The notes: generated from the sequence alone by a model not told the origin. A DNA stretch of 64,000 nucleotides from an uncultured Psychroserpens sp. (GCF_947501425.1 NZ_CANMVN010000009.1:62001-126000), one strand, 5' to 3'. Shown: positions 14,868-24,086, counted from the first letter of the stretch. Made by a program: numbers and translations.

Positions 14868-16613
14868 ATGACCACTAAAATAGAAACCAATCCTTTAATT
14901 GATAGATTACCTCCTCATTTGAAGCAATTTATCAAACCTCAAAACTATGACGATTATTCACCAATCAATCAGGCTGTTTGGCGTTATGTGATGCGAAAAA
15001 ATGTATCCTATTTGAGTAAAGTAGCACATCATTCGTATTTGAAAGGCTTAGATATGACTGGCATTTCTATTGATAGTATTCCAAGCATGTATGGAATGAA
15101 TCGCATTTTAAAAGACATTGGCTGGGCTGCTGTTGCAGTTGACGGATTTATACCTCCCAATGCGTTTATGGAATTTCAAGCCTATAAAGTTTTAGTCATT
15201 GCTTCGGAAATAAGACAACTTGAAAATATTGAATACACACCTGCTCCGGATATTATTCATGAAGCTGCAGGTCACGCACCAATTATTGCAAACCCCGATT
15301 ATGCCGAATACCTAAGACGTTTTGGTGAGATTGGTGCTAAGGCGATCCTCTCATCTCATGACAATGATATGTATGAAGCTGTTAGGTCATTATCAATTTT
15401 AAAAGAAGCTGCCGATTCTACGCCTGAAGCTATTGAAAAAGCAGAAGCTCTAGTAAACGAACTTCAGAATAAAAAAGTACCACTTTCTGAAATTGCTAAA
15501 ATTAGAAATTTACACTGGTGGACTGTAGAATACGGACTCATTGGAACTGTTGAAGACCCAAAAATATATGGAGCAGGACTATTATCATCCATTGGTGAAA
15601 GTAAATGGTGTATGACTCATAATGTTGAAAAACGACTTTATAGTATTGACGCTGCAGAAATAGAGTTTGATATCACAAAACCTCAGCCACAACTATTTGT
15701 AACTCCCGATTTTGCCTATTTAATGGAAGTTCTTGAGGAATTTTCTGGAACTATGGCATTGAGAAAAGGTGGATTTAGAGGATTACAAAAACTTATAGAT
15801 TCGCAAAAAATTGGAAGTATTGAACTTAATACAGGTTTACAAATTTCTGGTGTATTTACTGAAATGATCACAGATGAAGACAATAATGTTGTTTTCTTTA
15901 AAACCAAAGGACCAACTGCTTTAGCCAATAGAGAAAAAGAGCTGATTGGTCATGGCCAAGATGCTAATCCGAATGGTTTTAGCTCTCCCATTGGAAAACT
16001 AAAAGGCATTAGCTTAGCTATTGAAGACATGCAACCCAGAGACCTGAAAGCTTATAATTTTTACGACGGAAAGCGCATAGCCATAGAATACGAAAGCGGA
16101 ATTACCATTGAAGGTTTAAACGTAACAGGTATTAGAAATGTGTTTGGGAAATTAATCCTCATAGAATTTGAAGATTGCACTGTGGCATACAAAGACAAAA
16201 TACTATTCTCTCCTGAAGACGGCACTTTTAAATTAGCAGTAGGCTCTTCAATTGTTTCTGCTTTTGCTGGTGCTGCCGATTACAGATCATTTGATAATTT
16301 GTATCATGTATCAGATACCAAAACGGTTGTACAGGACAAAAGTAGCAAAACACAAAAATTGGAGTTGCTTTATAAAAGAGTAAGAACTATACGAGAATCT
16401 TCAAACGGTACTGAACAGATAGAAGCCATTTTTGATGTTTTGAAAACAGAACACAACGACGATTGGCTTTTGCCTTTGGAGTTGTATGAATTGACTACCT
16501 ATTCCGACAAAACATTAGGTGAGGCGATTTTAAATCATTTGAAAGGCCTAAAAATTAAACAACCTAAAATAGCCCACTTGATTGATAACGGACTAGAATT
16601 AATAAATAAATAG
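14868..16613 (+). CDS. phhA: Phenylalanine 4-hydroxylase (biopterin-dependent), long form
   Basis: The N-terminal 290 residues form an aromatic amino-acid hydroxylase domain: PAPDIIHEAAGHAPII supplies iron ligands His131 and His136, and HWWTVEYGL supplies Glu221. It converts phenylalanine to tyrosine with tetrahydropterin and O2. At 581 residues it is about twice the length of proteobacterial PhhA. The C-terminal half (about 300-581) is not a regulatory ACT domain and has no motif I recognise; similar long enzymes occur in other Bacteroidota as far as I recall. It is divergent from the TetR gene and could share its control. It is followed 10 bp later by a small rhodanese gene, probably co-transcribed. 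Confidence 0.92.
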   Translation: MTTKIETNPLIDRLPPHLKQFIKPQNYDDYSPINQAVWRYVMRKNVSYLSKVAHHSYLKGLDMTGISIDSIPSMYGMNRILKDIGWAAVAVDGFIPPNAFMEFQAYKVLVIASEIRQLENIEYTPAPDIIHEAAGHAPIIANPDYAEYLRRFGEIGAKAILSSHDNDMYEAVRSLSILKEAADSTPEAIEKAEALVNELQNKKVPLSEIAKIRNLHWWTVEYGLIGTVEDPKIYGAGLLSSIGESKWCMTHNVEKRLYSIDAAEIEFDITKPQPQLFVTPDFAYLMEVLEEFSGTMALRKGGFRGLQKLIDSQKIGSIELNTGLQISGVFTEMITDEDNNVVFFKTKGPTALANREKELIGHGQDANPNGFSSPIGKLKGISLAIEDMQPRDLKAYNFYDGKRIAIEYESGITIEGLNVTGIRNVFGKLILIEFEDCTVAYKDKILFSPEDGTFKLAVGSSIVSAFAGAADYRSFDNLYHVSDTKTVVQDKSSKTQKLELLYKRVRTIRESSNGTEQIEAIFDVLKTEHNDDWLLPLELYELTTYSDKTLGEAILNHLKGLKIKQPKIAHLIDNGLELINK

Positions 16614-16623
16614 ACTATACATT

Positions 16624-16929
16624 ATGGGATTATTAGACTTTATTTTCGGAATAAAAAAACGTCAGGTATCACAATATCTTGATAGAGGTGCTGTGATATT
16701 AGATGTAAGGACACAACGCGAAAGGGACAATGGACATATTGAAAATTCCATTCATATTCCATTAAATGAGTTAAATAATCGCGTAGAAGACATCCAGAAG
16801 TTGGGCAAACCCGTAATTGCTTGTTGTGCAAGTGGTGTTAGATCAGCTAAAGCAGCCAAATTCTTGAATTTAAAAAACATTGACGCTATCAATGGTGGTG
16901 GATGGTTGGATGTTAAGAAAAAGCTATAG
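16624..16929 (+). CDS. Single-domain rhodanese-like protein
   Basis: A 101-residue rhodanese fold with AVILDVRTQRERDNGHIENSIHIPL (CH2A-like motif) and the active-site loop VIACCASGVRSAKAA, with Cys in the expected place. Such proteins transfer sulphane sulphur or act as sulphur carriers; the substrate is unknown. It directly follows phenylalanine hydroxylase and its 3' end overlaps the convergent DUF4230 gene by 6 bp. Confidence 0.85.
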   Translation: MGLLDFIFGIKKRQVSQYLDRGAVILDVRTQRERDNGHIENSIHIPLNELNNRVEDIQKLGKPVIACCASGVRSAKAAKFLNLKNIDAINGGGWLDVKKKL

Positions 16930-17538
16930 CTTTAATTCTAATAACTCTTCTGAAGATTTTACAGGGTTTTGATTGTATTCAAGTGTCCATCCTAGGGAAT
17001 TAGTTAAAATATAGAACTTAGCCAATTCGCTTATTAATCGGTTTTGTGCATTCGACTTTAAATCTGACGCTTCAATTTTTTTCATTAGAGATTTGTTTAC
17101 AATCTCTTTTATCTTATTGTAATCTTTAGCTTCAAACTGATTAAAAAAATCAGCTTGAATATCATAATATTCAAAATCAGGACTTATTTTTATTTCCTCT
17201 TCAGGTATGCTGATAATACGTAAGGTTTTGGTTAGTTCGTCAATTTCATATTCTATCAGACTAAGGTCATAGCCAATGGTCACATCAGCATTAACAATTA
17301 CTATAGCTTGCTTTTTAGCTTCTAGAAGATCGGCAAAAACAGCTTTAGAATTTTTATAGGTAAAGACTTCACTGAAATGTCCTTCGGTAACCACAAGCTT
17401 ACCTACATTTTTCACCTGTTCTTTAATTAGTGCTGTATGTTCTTTAAGCACCATTTGGTCTTCACGTTTATCACCACAATACTTAAACGTGAAGAGCACG
17501 ATTAATGTGATAACAACTCCGAATAGTATTTTCCGCAT
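16924..17538 (-). CDS. DUF4230 membrane-anchored protein
   Basis: 204 residues with an N-terminal membrane segment (ILFGVVITLIVLFTFKYC) and a DUF4230-like body (VGKLVVTEGHFSEVFTYKNSK, then NADVTIGYDLSLIEYEID). The Cys at residue 21 could also make it a lipoprotein, but a proper lipobox is not clear. Function is unknown. It overlaps the end of the convergent rhodanese gene. A hairpin with a U-tract (17555-17600) lies just upstream of the start codon. Confidence 0.75.
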   Translation of the reverse strand: MRKILFGVVITLIVLFTFKYCGDKREDQMVLKEHTALIKEQVKNVGKLVVTEGHFSEVFTYKNSKAVFADLLEAKKQAIVIVNADVTIGYDLSLIEYEIDELTKTLRIISIPEEEIKISPDFEYYDIQADFFNQFEAKDYNKIKEIVNKSLMKKIEASDLKSNAQNRLISELAKFYILTNSLGWTLEYNQNPVKSSEELLELKL

Positions 17539-17554
17539 ATGCTAATTTACACAA

Positions 17555-17600
17555 AAAAACATTAGTTTTCTCCGACGGTTGAAGCCTAACTAATGTTTTT
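17555..17600. terminator. Long inverted repeat with flanking A/T tracts upstream of the DUF4230 gene
   Basis: Arms AAAAACATTAGTT (17555-17567) and AACTAATGTTTTT (17588-17600) surround a 20-nt loop that holds CCGACGG. On the minus strand the U-tract ends 17 nt before the DUF4230 start codon, so it either stops readthrough from gldC or conditions DUF4230 expression. Confidence 0.55.
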
Positions 17601-17620
17601 ATTATTGATTAATAGCATTA

Positions 17621-17648
17621 CAAAAATACATCTTGAGATGTATTTTTG
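17621..17648. terminator. Intrinsic terminator after gldC
   Basis: CAAAAATACATCT and AGATGTATTTTTG are perfect 13-bp arms with only TG between them. A/T tracts on both sides make it usable in either direction. It lies 35 bp beyond the gldC stop. Confidence 0.6.
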
Positions 17649-17682
17649 TATTAACTTATCTTTAAATGATTTATAAGAAATT

Positions 17683-18018
17683 CTATTTTTTAAGCTCTAA
17701 CTTTTCAGCAAAATAATCACAGAAATCTTTCATAGTTGCTGTCATTTTCTCATCCTGAGTAGCCCTGTAAAACGTATTACTCATTTCTACTAAAGTTTGA
17801 TGAAAAAACTGTTTCATTTCATCAACAGGCATGTCTTTTGTCCACAAGTCAATTCGTAAAGTTTCTTTTGCTTTAGCATCCCAAACCGCTAACATCATTG
17901 CTTTAGCTTCTTCATTAGTAATGCCGCCATCTTCTGCTGTCCAATTGAGTTTTTCTGGCACTCTATTTTCGTCAAGTTCAACGCTAAGTTCTATTTTAGA
18001 TGTATGGTTATTTGCCAT
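17683..18018 (-). CDS. gldC: Gliding motility protein GldC
   Basis: A 111-residue cytoplasmic protein matching GldC along its length (KIELSVELDENRVPEKLNWTAEDGG, then WDAKAKETLRIDLWTKDMPVDEMKQFF). GldC is a small accessory gliding protein of Bacteroidota whose exact role is not settled; its loss reduces motility in Flavobacterium. The start codon overlaps the gldB stop by one base, and nadE is divergent next door, the conserved nadE/gldB/gldC arrangement. Confidence 0.92.
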   Translation of the reverse strand: MANNHTSKIELSVELDENRVPEKLNWTAEDGGITNEEAKAMMLAVWDAKAKETLRIDLWTKDMPVDEMKQFFHQTLVEMSNTFYRATQDEKMTATMKDFCDYFAEKLELKK

Positions 18019-18977
18019 TATTTTTGTGGTTTATAATTTGATTTATTAAATATATCTACTGCCTCAGTTTGCAACATTTCTTTTAAAGTCACATCATTTT
18101 TGTTCATGTAAGCTCTTACGATTTGCCATCCTATATACTGACCAAGACGACCTGGAGTTTCTCTGTCTAATTCTAAATAAAATTTAGAGAAAGGTGCATC
18201 TGCAATAAATCGTCCAGGTAAACTACTATCGGTATCATATAGCATTTCTTCTTTAACAAAGTGCGTCCAGATCATGTCTTCATTAACTTTAGCAAATTCT
18301 AACTGTTCTGGTGTATACCCAATTTTCTCTGCATCTGTTTTAAACGGAATCATCTTGTCTTTGAAATAGAGCTGTTTTCCGAAGTAGATCATCTCATCGA
18401 GTAAAGTCTTTCTTTGTGATTGGAATATTTGACGTTTACTGTATTCAGCTGCTAAATCGACTACAATTTGAGACGATTTCATATTATTAGCTAAATACCT
18501 TTGCATGTTACCATACAACTCATGATCTGTTCCTAAATAATTATCAATACCAATTAAAACAATGCTATCTGTTACTGCTATTTTATTTCTGTAATTCACA
18601 AAATCAGTAAGTGTAATAACTCTTGGTTCGTTAAAGGTTTTATCATAATATTTTAGATGCTGAAATAAACCTTCAATATCATTGGTAACTAACTTAAAGT
18701 CTCCAAACGTCTCATGAGTAGCTTTATTAAGTAAAACTTGATTTGAATCTTTCATTCTAGTTACCCAAATTGAATCAGGAATTTTATTTGAGAATAAAAA
18801 GGGAAATGTTTGTTTCAAGTCTGCTAAACCATCTGGTGTAGAATTAGCAAAAGCACGATCAAAACGTTCTACAATAAAATTAGTTTCAATTTTTGAAATT
18901 TCAGTTTCAATGGCGTTATCATCTTTACATCCAAAAAGGGTCAATAGAATAAGACCAAATAATGCTATTTGTTTCAT
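18018..18977 (-). CDS. gldB: Gliding motility lipoprotein GldB
   Basis: 319 residues with a lipoprotein signal peptide (MKQIALFGLILLTLFGC, lipobox LFGC, Cys17) and the GldB body (VERFDRAFA near the start, then a zinc-metallopeptidase-like helical domain with WTHFVKEEMLYDTD). GldB is an essential gliding component anchored in the envelope. It shares a 106-bp divergent promoter region with nadE and is translationally coupled to gldC. Confidence 0.92.
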   Translation of the reverse strand: MKQIALFGLILLTLFGCKDDNAIETEISKIETNFIVERFDRAFANSTPDGLADLKQTFPFLFSNKIPDSIWVTRMKDSNQVLLNKATHETFGDFKLVTNDIEGLFQHLKYYDKTFNEPRVITLTDFVNYRNKIAVTDSIVLIGIDNYLGTDHELYGNMQRYLANNMKSSQIVVDLAAEYSKRQIFQSQRKTLLDEMIYFGKQLYFKDKMIPFKTDAEKIGYTPEQLEFAKVNEDMIWTHFVKEEMLYDTDSSLPGRFIADAPFSKFYLELDRETPGRLGQYIGWQIVRAYMNKNDVTLKEMLQTEAVDIFNKSNYKPQK

Positions 18978-19033
18978 AAGCTGTTATACAAAAACTAAAT
19001 CTTAGTAAATTTTTATTACTAACGCTATTACGT

Positions 19034-19054
19034 TATTTTTGTTTTGCAAAGGTA
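19034..19054. promoter_or_regulatory. Divergent -7 elements for nadE (+) and gldB (-)
   Basis: TATTTTTG at 19034-19041 (plus strand, 43 bp before nadE) and TACCTTTG read on the minus strand at 19054-19047 (70 bp before gldB) both match TAnnTTTG. The two elements nearly touch, so the two transcription units should compete for polymerase. Confidence 0.5.
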
Positions 19055-19083
19055 CTATTATTAGATAAAAAAAACTTACTAAA

Positions 19084-19872
19084 ATGCAAACAGAAAAAGT
19101 TGTTGATTATATTGTAAACTGGCTTAAAGATTATGCTACAAACGCTGGTGTTAAAGGTTTTGTTATTGGAATTTCAGGCGGAATAGATTCTGCTGTAACT
19201 TCAACATTATGTGCAAAAACAGGTTTAGAGCTGCTTTGTATTGAAATGCCTATCCATCAAGCTGCAAGCCATGTAAGCAGAGCACAAGAACACATTACGC
19301 AACTAAAACAACGTTTTTCTAATGTAAGAGACACACGTGTAGATCTTACTCCAGTATTTGAAGAGTTTAAAACTGAAGTCTCACTTGATGGCAAACAGGC
19401 TACTGTAGATATGGCTTTAGCTAATACACGTGCTAGATTAAGAATGACCACTCTATACTATCATGCCGGACTTTTAGGACTATTAGTTGCTGGTACCGGA
19501 AATAAGGTTGAAGATTTTGGCGTAGGATTTTACACTAAATATGGTGATGGCGGAGTTGACTTGAGTCCAATAGCCGATTTACTTAAATCTGAAGTCTATC
19601 AGATAGGAGCCTATCTAAACGTACCCGATTCAATAATGAATGCAGCGCCTAGTGATGGCCTTTTTGGAGACGCTAGAAGCGATGAAGATCAAATTGGAGC
19701 CACTTACCCTGAATTAGAATGGGCTATGCAAATGAAGGATGAGGGCAAAACTGAGAATGACTTTGAAGGACGCCAAAAGCAAGTGTTTCAAATATTTATG
19801 AGATATAATCGCTCAAATACCCATAAAATGATTCCAATTCCAATTTGCGAAATTCCTAAAGAATTAAAATAA
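19084..19872 (+). CDS. nadE: NAD(+) synthetase, ammonia-dependent
   Basis: 262 residues with the ATP-pyrophosphatase P-loop GISGGIDSAVTSTL (residues about 28-41) and the motifs GTGNKVEDFGVGFYTKYGDGG and PSDGLFGDARSDEDQIG typical of NadE. It adenylates and amidates nicotinate adenine dinucleotide. There is no N-terminal glutaminase domain, so it should use free ammonia. Adjacent divergent gldBC is the conserved flavobacterial context. Confidence 0.95.
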   Translation: MQTEKVVDYIVNWLKDYATNAGVKGFVIGISGGIDSAVTSTLCAKTGLELLCIEMPIHQAASHVSRAQEHITQLKQRFSNVRDTRVDLTPVFEEFKTEVSLDGKQATVDMALANTRARLRMTTLYYHAGLLGLLVAGTGNKVEDFGVGFYTKYGDGGVDLSPIADLLKSEVYQIGAYLNVPDSIMNAAPSDGLFGDARSDEDQIGATYPELEWAMQMKDEGKTENDFEGRQKQVFQIFMRYNRSNTHKMIPIPICEIPKELK

Positions 19873-20011
19873 TCATTGAATTTATTATTAAAAACGACCG
19901 ATTATAATCATTTTTTTACTAATTTTATGGTGCAAATCTCCACATTCTTGAACTTGTTTTAATAGGTTCTGGCACTCTATACTAACTAACTAACCAATTA
20001 ATTTATGTATT

Positions 20012-20641
20012 ATGATCAAGGTATTAGTCGTTGACAACCATCCTATCGTAACTACAGGCTTTAGACTATTGTTTGAAAATCATGACGAAATTAAAGTTGT
20101 GGGTACTGTAGCAAGTGGTGTGGATATTTTTGAATTTGTAAGACGACATGAAGTCGATGTCATAGTTTCAGAAATTGAACTCCCAGAATTAAACGGAATT
20201 ACTGCACTTAGAGCAATTAAAAAAGAACATGGACATATTAATATTATCATGTTTAGCTATCATCCTGAGGAGATTTATGCGATAAGCACTATTAAAGCTG
20301 GAGCTTCAGGCTATGTTTCAAAATCAGAACCAACAGATGTCATTATTAAAGCTATCAAATTAGCTCATCAAGGTGAGATTCATTTAAGTGATAAGATGTC
20401 AAAACATCTTAACTATAACGATACTAGGAAATCTAAAAGCAGAATCTATAAACGATTATCCACTAGAGAAGTTGAAGTACTAAAACTGTTATCCTCTGGT
20501 AAGAAAAACAAGGAAATAGCTAAAGAGCTAAACATAAACGAAAAAACCGTAAGCACTTATAAAGCTCGTTTGTTCAAAAAGTTAAATGTAAGTAATCTTA
20601 TTGATCTTGTGAATCAAGGTAAGCAGTTAGATCTAACTTAG
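20012..20641 (+). CDS. NarL/FixJ-type response regulator with Glu at the phospho-acceptor site
   Basis: A 209-residue protein with a receiver domain (1-120) and a LuxR-type helix-turn-helix (about 145-205, LSTREVEVLKLLSSGKKNKEIAKEL, TVSTYKARLFKKL). The acidic pocket has Asp8, but the residue aligned with the phosphorylated Asp is Glu54 (VSEIELPELNG). The switch Ser (MFSYHP) and Lys (YVSKSE) remain. Glu there often mimics the phosphorylated form, so it may be constitutively active. No histidine kinase is adjacent. Its stop overlaps the convergent dnaG stop by 4 bp. Confidence 0.88.
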   Translation: MIKVLVVDNHPIVTTGFRLLFENHDEIKVVGTVASGVDIFEFVRRHEVDVIVSEIELPELNGITALRAIKKEHGHINIIMFSYHPEEIYAISTIKAGASGYVSKSEPTDVIIKAIKLAHQGEIHLSDKMSKHLNYNDTRKSKSRIYKRLSTREVEVLKLLSSGKKNKEIAKELNINEKTVSTYKARLFKKLNVSNLIDLVNQGKQLDLT

Positions 20642-22611
20642 ACTTTACCTCCAACAACTTTACCCAGTTTTCTTGAGAGTAGCATTTTTAGGCCTACGTA
20701 ATCTTTTACATCCTCAAGAATACTTCGTGAGTTAGAGTCTTCTGATAAAGTATCATTTTGGTATTCAGCAACTTTTTTATCAATCAAGAAACATCTTAAG
20801 GTCAAAATAGTTTGTGTAACTAATTGAGCAATGGTATGTTTTTTCTCCTTGGGAATGATATTATTGCGTTCCCAGTCGTGTAATCTGTAACGCTCATCAT
20901 TCATTAAAATCGTTGTAACATCACTAGCCAATTCCTGATCCAATTGATTTACAAAATTTCGTGTAGAAAACTCTGGTTCCTGATGAAGAGTGTCTATGAT
21001 AGAATAGTACAACAATTTGAAATTAGGATTTGTAAACTGCATTTCATCCTCCTGCAAGTCCAGATATATTTTTTCAAAAACTTTAGCACTATGAATCACA
21101 GGCTCTAACTGTAATTCTCCATCTTCTGTTTCCTTCAATACCAAATCTTCAAAATCTTCAGTCTCTGTTCCGTAAAGTAAAAGTATCTCTATAATCTTTC
21201 GCTCTAGCTCATATTGAAGGTCAATTTTGGGCGCTTTAGTTTCAGACTTAACCACATCAAATGCCTTTTGCTTTTGCTGTGCTTTATATGTTTTATTAGC
21301 CTCCTGAGCATCTTTCTTATTAATCTGAGCCAAGGTTGTAAACAAGACATCTTCACTTATATCCATAATACGTGAACATTCTTGTATGTAGATCTCTTTT
21401 TTAATCTGATCGGGAATTTTAGAAATACTATTAACGATATCTCTTATGGTTTCAGCCTTTTTTATAGGATCATTATTAGCTTCTTTGATCAAAAGAGATG
21501 CTTTAAACTGGATAAAATCTTTAGAATTATCGTTGAGATATGAGGTTAACTCTTCTAAGGTATTTTGCTTAGCAAAACTATCGGGATCTTCTCCTTCCGG
21601 AAAACCACACACCTTTACATTCATCCCTTGTTCGAGAATCAAATCTATACCACGAAGTGATGCTCGAATTCCAGCAGCATCTCCATCAAAAAGCACTGTG
21701 ATATTATTGGTCAAACGATTAACAAGTCTGATCTGTTCTGGAGTTAAGGCTGTTCCTGAAGATGCTACAACATTCTTAATCCCTGTTTGATAAAACTGAA
21801 TCACATCAGTATACCCTTCAACTAAATAACAATTATCCTCCTTGGCAATAGACTGTTTAGCATGATAGATCCCATAAAGAATTTTACTCTTATGATATAC
21901 TTCACTCTCTGGAGAATTTAAATACTTAGCTGCTTTTTTATCTGAAGTTAAAATTCGTCCACCAAATCCTAGTACGCGACCACTCATACTATGTATAGGA
22001 AACATAACACGCCCTTTAAAACGATCAAACTTTTTATCAGGCTTAACTATGGTAAGTCCAGTTTTTTCTAAAAACTCTAGTTGATATCCTTTCTTTAAGG
22101 CCTCGTCTGTAAAAGCTTGCCATTCATCAAGACAGTATCCTAAATTAAATTGCTTGATCGTTTCATTGGTAAATCCACGTTCTTTGAAATAGCTCAAACC
22201 AATAGCTTGCCCTTGATCTGTTTTGAACATAATACGCTCAAAATATTCTTTAGCAAACTCGTTCACCAAATACAGACTCTCGCGTTCATTAGCCTCCTGC
22301 TTTTGCTCATCGGTTTGTTCGGTCTCTTCTATTTCAATATTGTATTTTTTAGCGAGATACTTAATAGCTTCTGGGTAGGTAAAGTGTTCGTGCTCCATTA
22401 AAAAAGTAACAGCATTTCCTCCTTTTCCACTGGAAAAATCTTTCCAGATCTGTTTTACCGGAGACACCATAAAACTTGGAGAGCGCTCATCACTAAACGG
22501 ACTCAATCCTTTGAAATTACTTCCAGCCTTCTTTAATTGTACAAAATCACCAATAACCTCCTCTACTCGAGCAGTTTCAAATACTTGTTCTATGGTGGAT
22601 TTTGATATCAA
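20638..22611 (-). CDS. dnaG: DNA primase DnaG, zinc-ligand-free N-terminal domain
   Basis: A 657-residue primase with N-terminal CHC2-type fold, a TOPRIM polymerase domain (about 255-345, NCYLVEGYTDVIQFYQTG, then VLFDGDAAGIRASLRGID) and a C-terminal helicase-binding region. It makes primers for replication. The N-terminal domain keeps its shape (GLSPFSDERSPSF, KDFSSGKGG) but all four zinc ligands of classical DnaG are replaced: Ser37, Ser40, Asp58 and Ser61. I recall similar sequences in other Bacteroidota, so this is probably a lineage trait. Confidence 0.95.
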   Translation of the reverse strand: MISKSTIEQVFETARVEEVIGDFVQLKKAGSNFKGLSPFSDERSPSFMVSPVKQIWKDFSSGKGGNAVTFLMEHEHFTYPEAIKYLAKKYNIEIEETEQTDEQKQEANERESLYLVNEFAKEYFERIMFKTDQGQAIGLSYFKERGFTNETIKQFNLGYCLDEWQAFTDEALKKGYQLEFLEKTGLTIVKPDKKFDRFKGRVMFPIHSMSGRVLGFGGRILTSDKKAAKYLNSPESEVYHKSKILYGIYHAKQSIAKEDNCYLVEGYTDVIQFYQTGIKNVVASSGTALTPEQIRLVNRLTNNITVLFDGDAAGIRASLRGIDLILEQGMNVKVCGFPEGEDPDSFAKQNTLEELTSYLNDNSKDFIQFKASLLIKEANNDPIKKAETIRDIVNSISKIPDQIKKEIYIQECSRIMDISEDVLFTTLAQINKKDAQEANKTYKAQQKQKAFDVVKSETKAPKIDLQYELERKIIEILLLYGTETEDFEDLVLKETEDGELQLEPVIHSAKVFEKIYLDLQEDEMQFTNPNFKLLYYSIIDTLHQEPEFSTRNFVNQLDQELASDVTTILMNDERYRLHDWERNNIIPKEKKHTIAQLVTQTILTLRCFLIDKKVAEYQNDTLSEDSNSRSILEDVKDYVGLKMLLSRKLGKVVGGKV

Positions 22612-22801
22612 AATTAATACATTTTAAAGACGATAAAAATAAACAAATTAAATCATAAAAAACACCTGTAAGGCGAATCAAAATAGCCTATTCAGATTCT
22701 AATTCTTGTAAAATAATGAATCCTACAAAAATGACTCAAGTTTTATATACATACTTTCATTGTGCTAATAAATTCATTATTTTCACCATAAAATTACGCT
22801 C
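22612..22801. other. Non-coding divergent gap between dnaG and the arylsulfotransferase-like gene
   Basis: 190 bp of very AT-rich sequence with no open frame of note, no strong hairpin and no repeat from the families seen at 1-11,700. It should hold the promoters of both divergent genes; no exact TAnnTTTG was found close to either start. Confidence 0.4.
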
Positions 22802-24082
22802 ATGAAGTTTATAACGTACACCATATTGATCTGTGTATCAATCTTATCATTCAACTGCAAAAATGATGACGATATAGGAACAATAGATCCACCAGATCCT
22901 CAACTCACAGAGAATGTTGAGATTTATAACGGTAATCTTATAGATAACAGCTACACATTTGCTATTGAAAATGGAGGCACAGCGTCTTATTTACTGGACA
23001 AAGCTGGACATAAAATCAAAGAGTGGGAATTTGCAGATAATCTTGGCAACGATCTGGAATTATTACCTAACGGAAAACTTCTGGGTATTTTTAAAGTCGA
23101 GGATCCCGACTTCTTTTTTGGAGGTTATGGTGGAAAACTAATGATTATTAATGACGATGGCTCTGTAGATTGGGAGTTTGAATACGCTTCTGAAGACTAT
23201 ATTGCTCACCATGATGCCGAACTATTACCTAACGGAAATGTGTTATTTATCGCCTGGGAAAAAATAGAGACTATGGAAGCTCAATCTCATGGTGTTGAAA
23301 CAGTAAATCCTATTTATCCTGAAATACTTATTGAAATTAATCCACAAACTAATGAGATTGTTTGGCAATGGCGAAGTTTTGAACATATCATTCAAGACTC
23401 GAATGATACTGCTCTTAATTTTGGTAATGTTAGTGAAAACCCGCAACGCATAGACATCAATTATGATGTTATTGATAATGGAGACATAATGCATGCCAAT
23501 AGTATCGATTACGATGCTGACAACGATATTATTTATTTAAGCGTTAACTATTACAGCGAAGTATGGGTCATCGACCATAGCACAACAACTGCCGAAGCAG
23601 CCACTAATTCTGGTGGAAATTACAACAAAGGTGGCGATCTACTCTACCGATTTGGAAATCCAACAGCCTATAAGAACACACAAGGTACCCGATTATTTTA
23701 TAACAATCATTTTCCTAATGTTATCAAAGACAATAATCCAGGAGCTGGACATATTATTGTTTTTATGAATGGTGGAAATACAGGGCAGTCTGTAATTTAT
23801 GAACTTGAAATGCCTGTAAATTTTAATCTCACTCCCAATACTGATAATGAGCCTAATGTGGTCTGGAGCTTTACTGATCCTGATCTATTTCATGGAAGAA
23901 TCTCTGGTGCTGTTCGATTAAAAAATGGAAACACACTAATTGCAGAAGGCGATTATGGCTTTTGGGAAGTTACAGAAGATAGTGAAGTGGTTTGGAAATA
24001 TAACGGACTAGGAAAAAACTTCTGGCGTGCTTATAATTATAATCTTGATGACCAGGAGATATTGGATCTCAATTTAGAATAA
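22802..24082 (+). CDS. Arylsulfotransferase (ASST)-like lipoprotein
   Basis: 426 residues with a lipoprotein signal (lipobox LSFNC, Cys19, followed by KNDDD, a flavobacterial export-type acidic context). The body is an ASST-like six-bladed propeller with repeated LLPNGKLL / LLPNGNVL / RLKNGNTL blades, a conserved HH (YIAHHDAELL) and a His-containing MHANSID. ASST enzymes move sulphate between phenolic compounds. Whether the sulphotransferase site is intact is not certain from sequence alone. It is a single-gene unit with a terminator at 24087-24119. Confidence 0.8.
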   Translation: MKFITYTILICVSILSFNCKNDDDIGTIDPPDPQLTENVEIYNGNLIDNSYTFAIENGGTASYLLDKAGHKIKEWEFADNLGNDLELLPNGKLLGIFKVEDPDFFFGGYGGKLMIINDDGSVDWEFEYASEDYIAHHDAELLPNGNVLFIAWEKIETMEAQSHGVETVNPIYPEILIEINPQTNEIVWQWRSFEHIIQDSNDTALNFGNVSENPQRIDINYDVIDNGDIMHANSIDYDADNDIIYLSVNYYSEVWVIDHSTTTAEAATNSGGNYNKGGDLLYRFGNPTAYKNTQGTRLFYNNHFPNVIKDNNPGAGHIIVFMNGGNTGQSVIYELEMPVNFNLTPNTDNEPNVVWSFTDPDLFHGRISGAVRLKNGNTLIAEGDYGFWEVTEDSEVVWKYNGLGKNFWRAYNYNLDDQEILDLNLE

Positions 24083-24086
24083 ACAA

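Noticed and set aside
19981-20000. Tandem ACTAAC repeats as a possible insertion site or regulator box
   Set aside because: Only three short units, no second copy, no element next to it.
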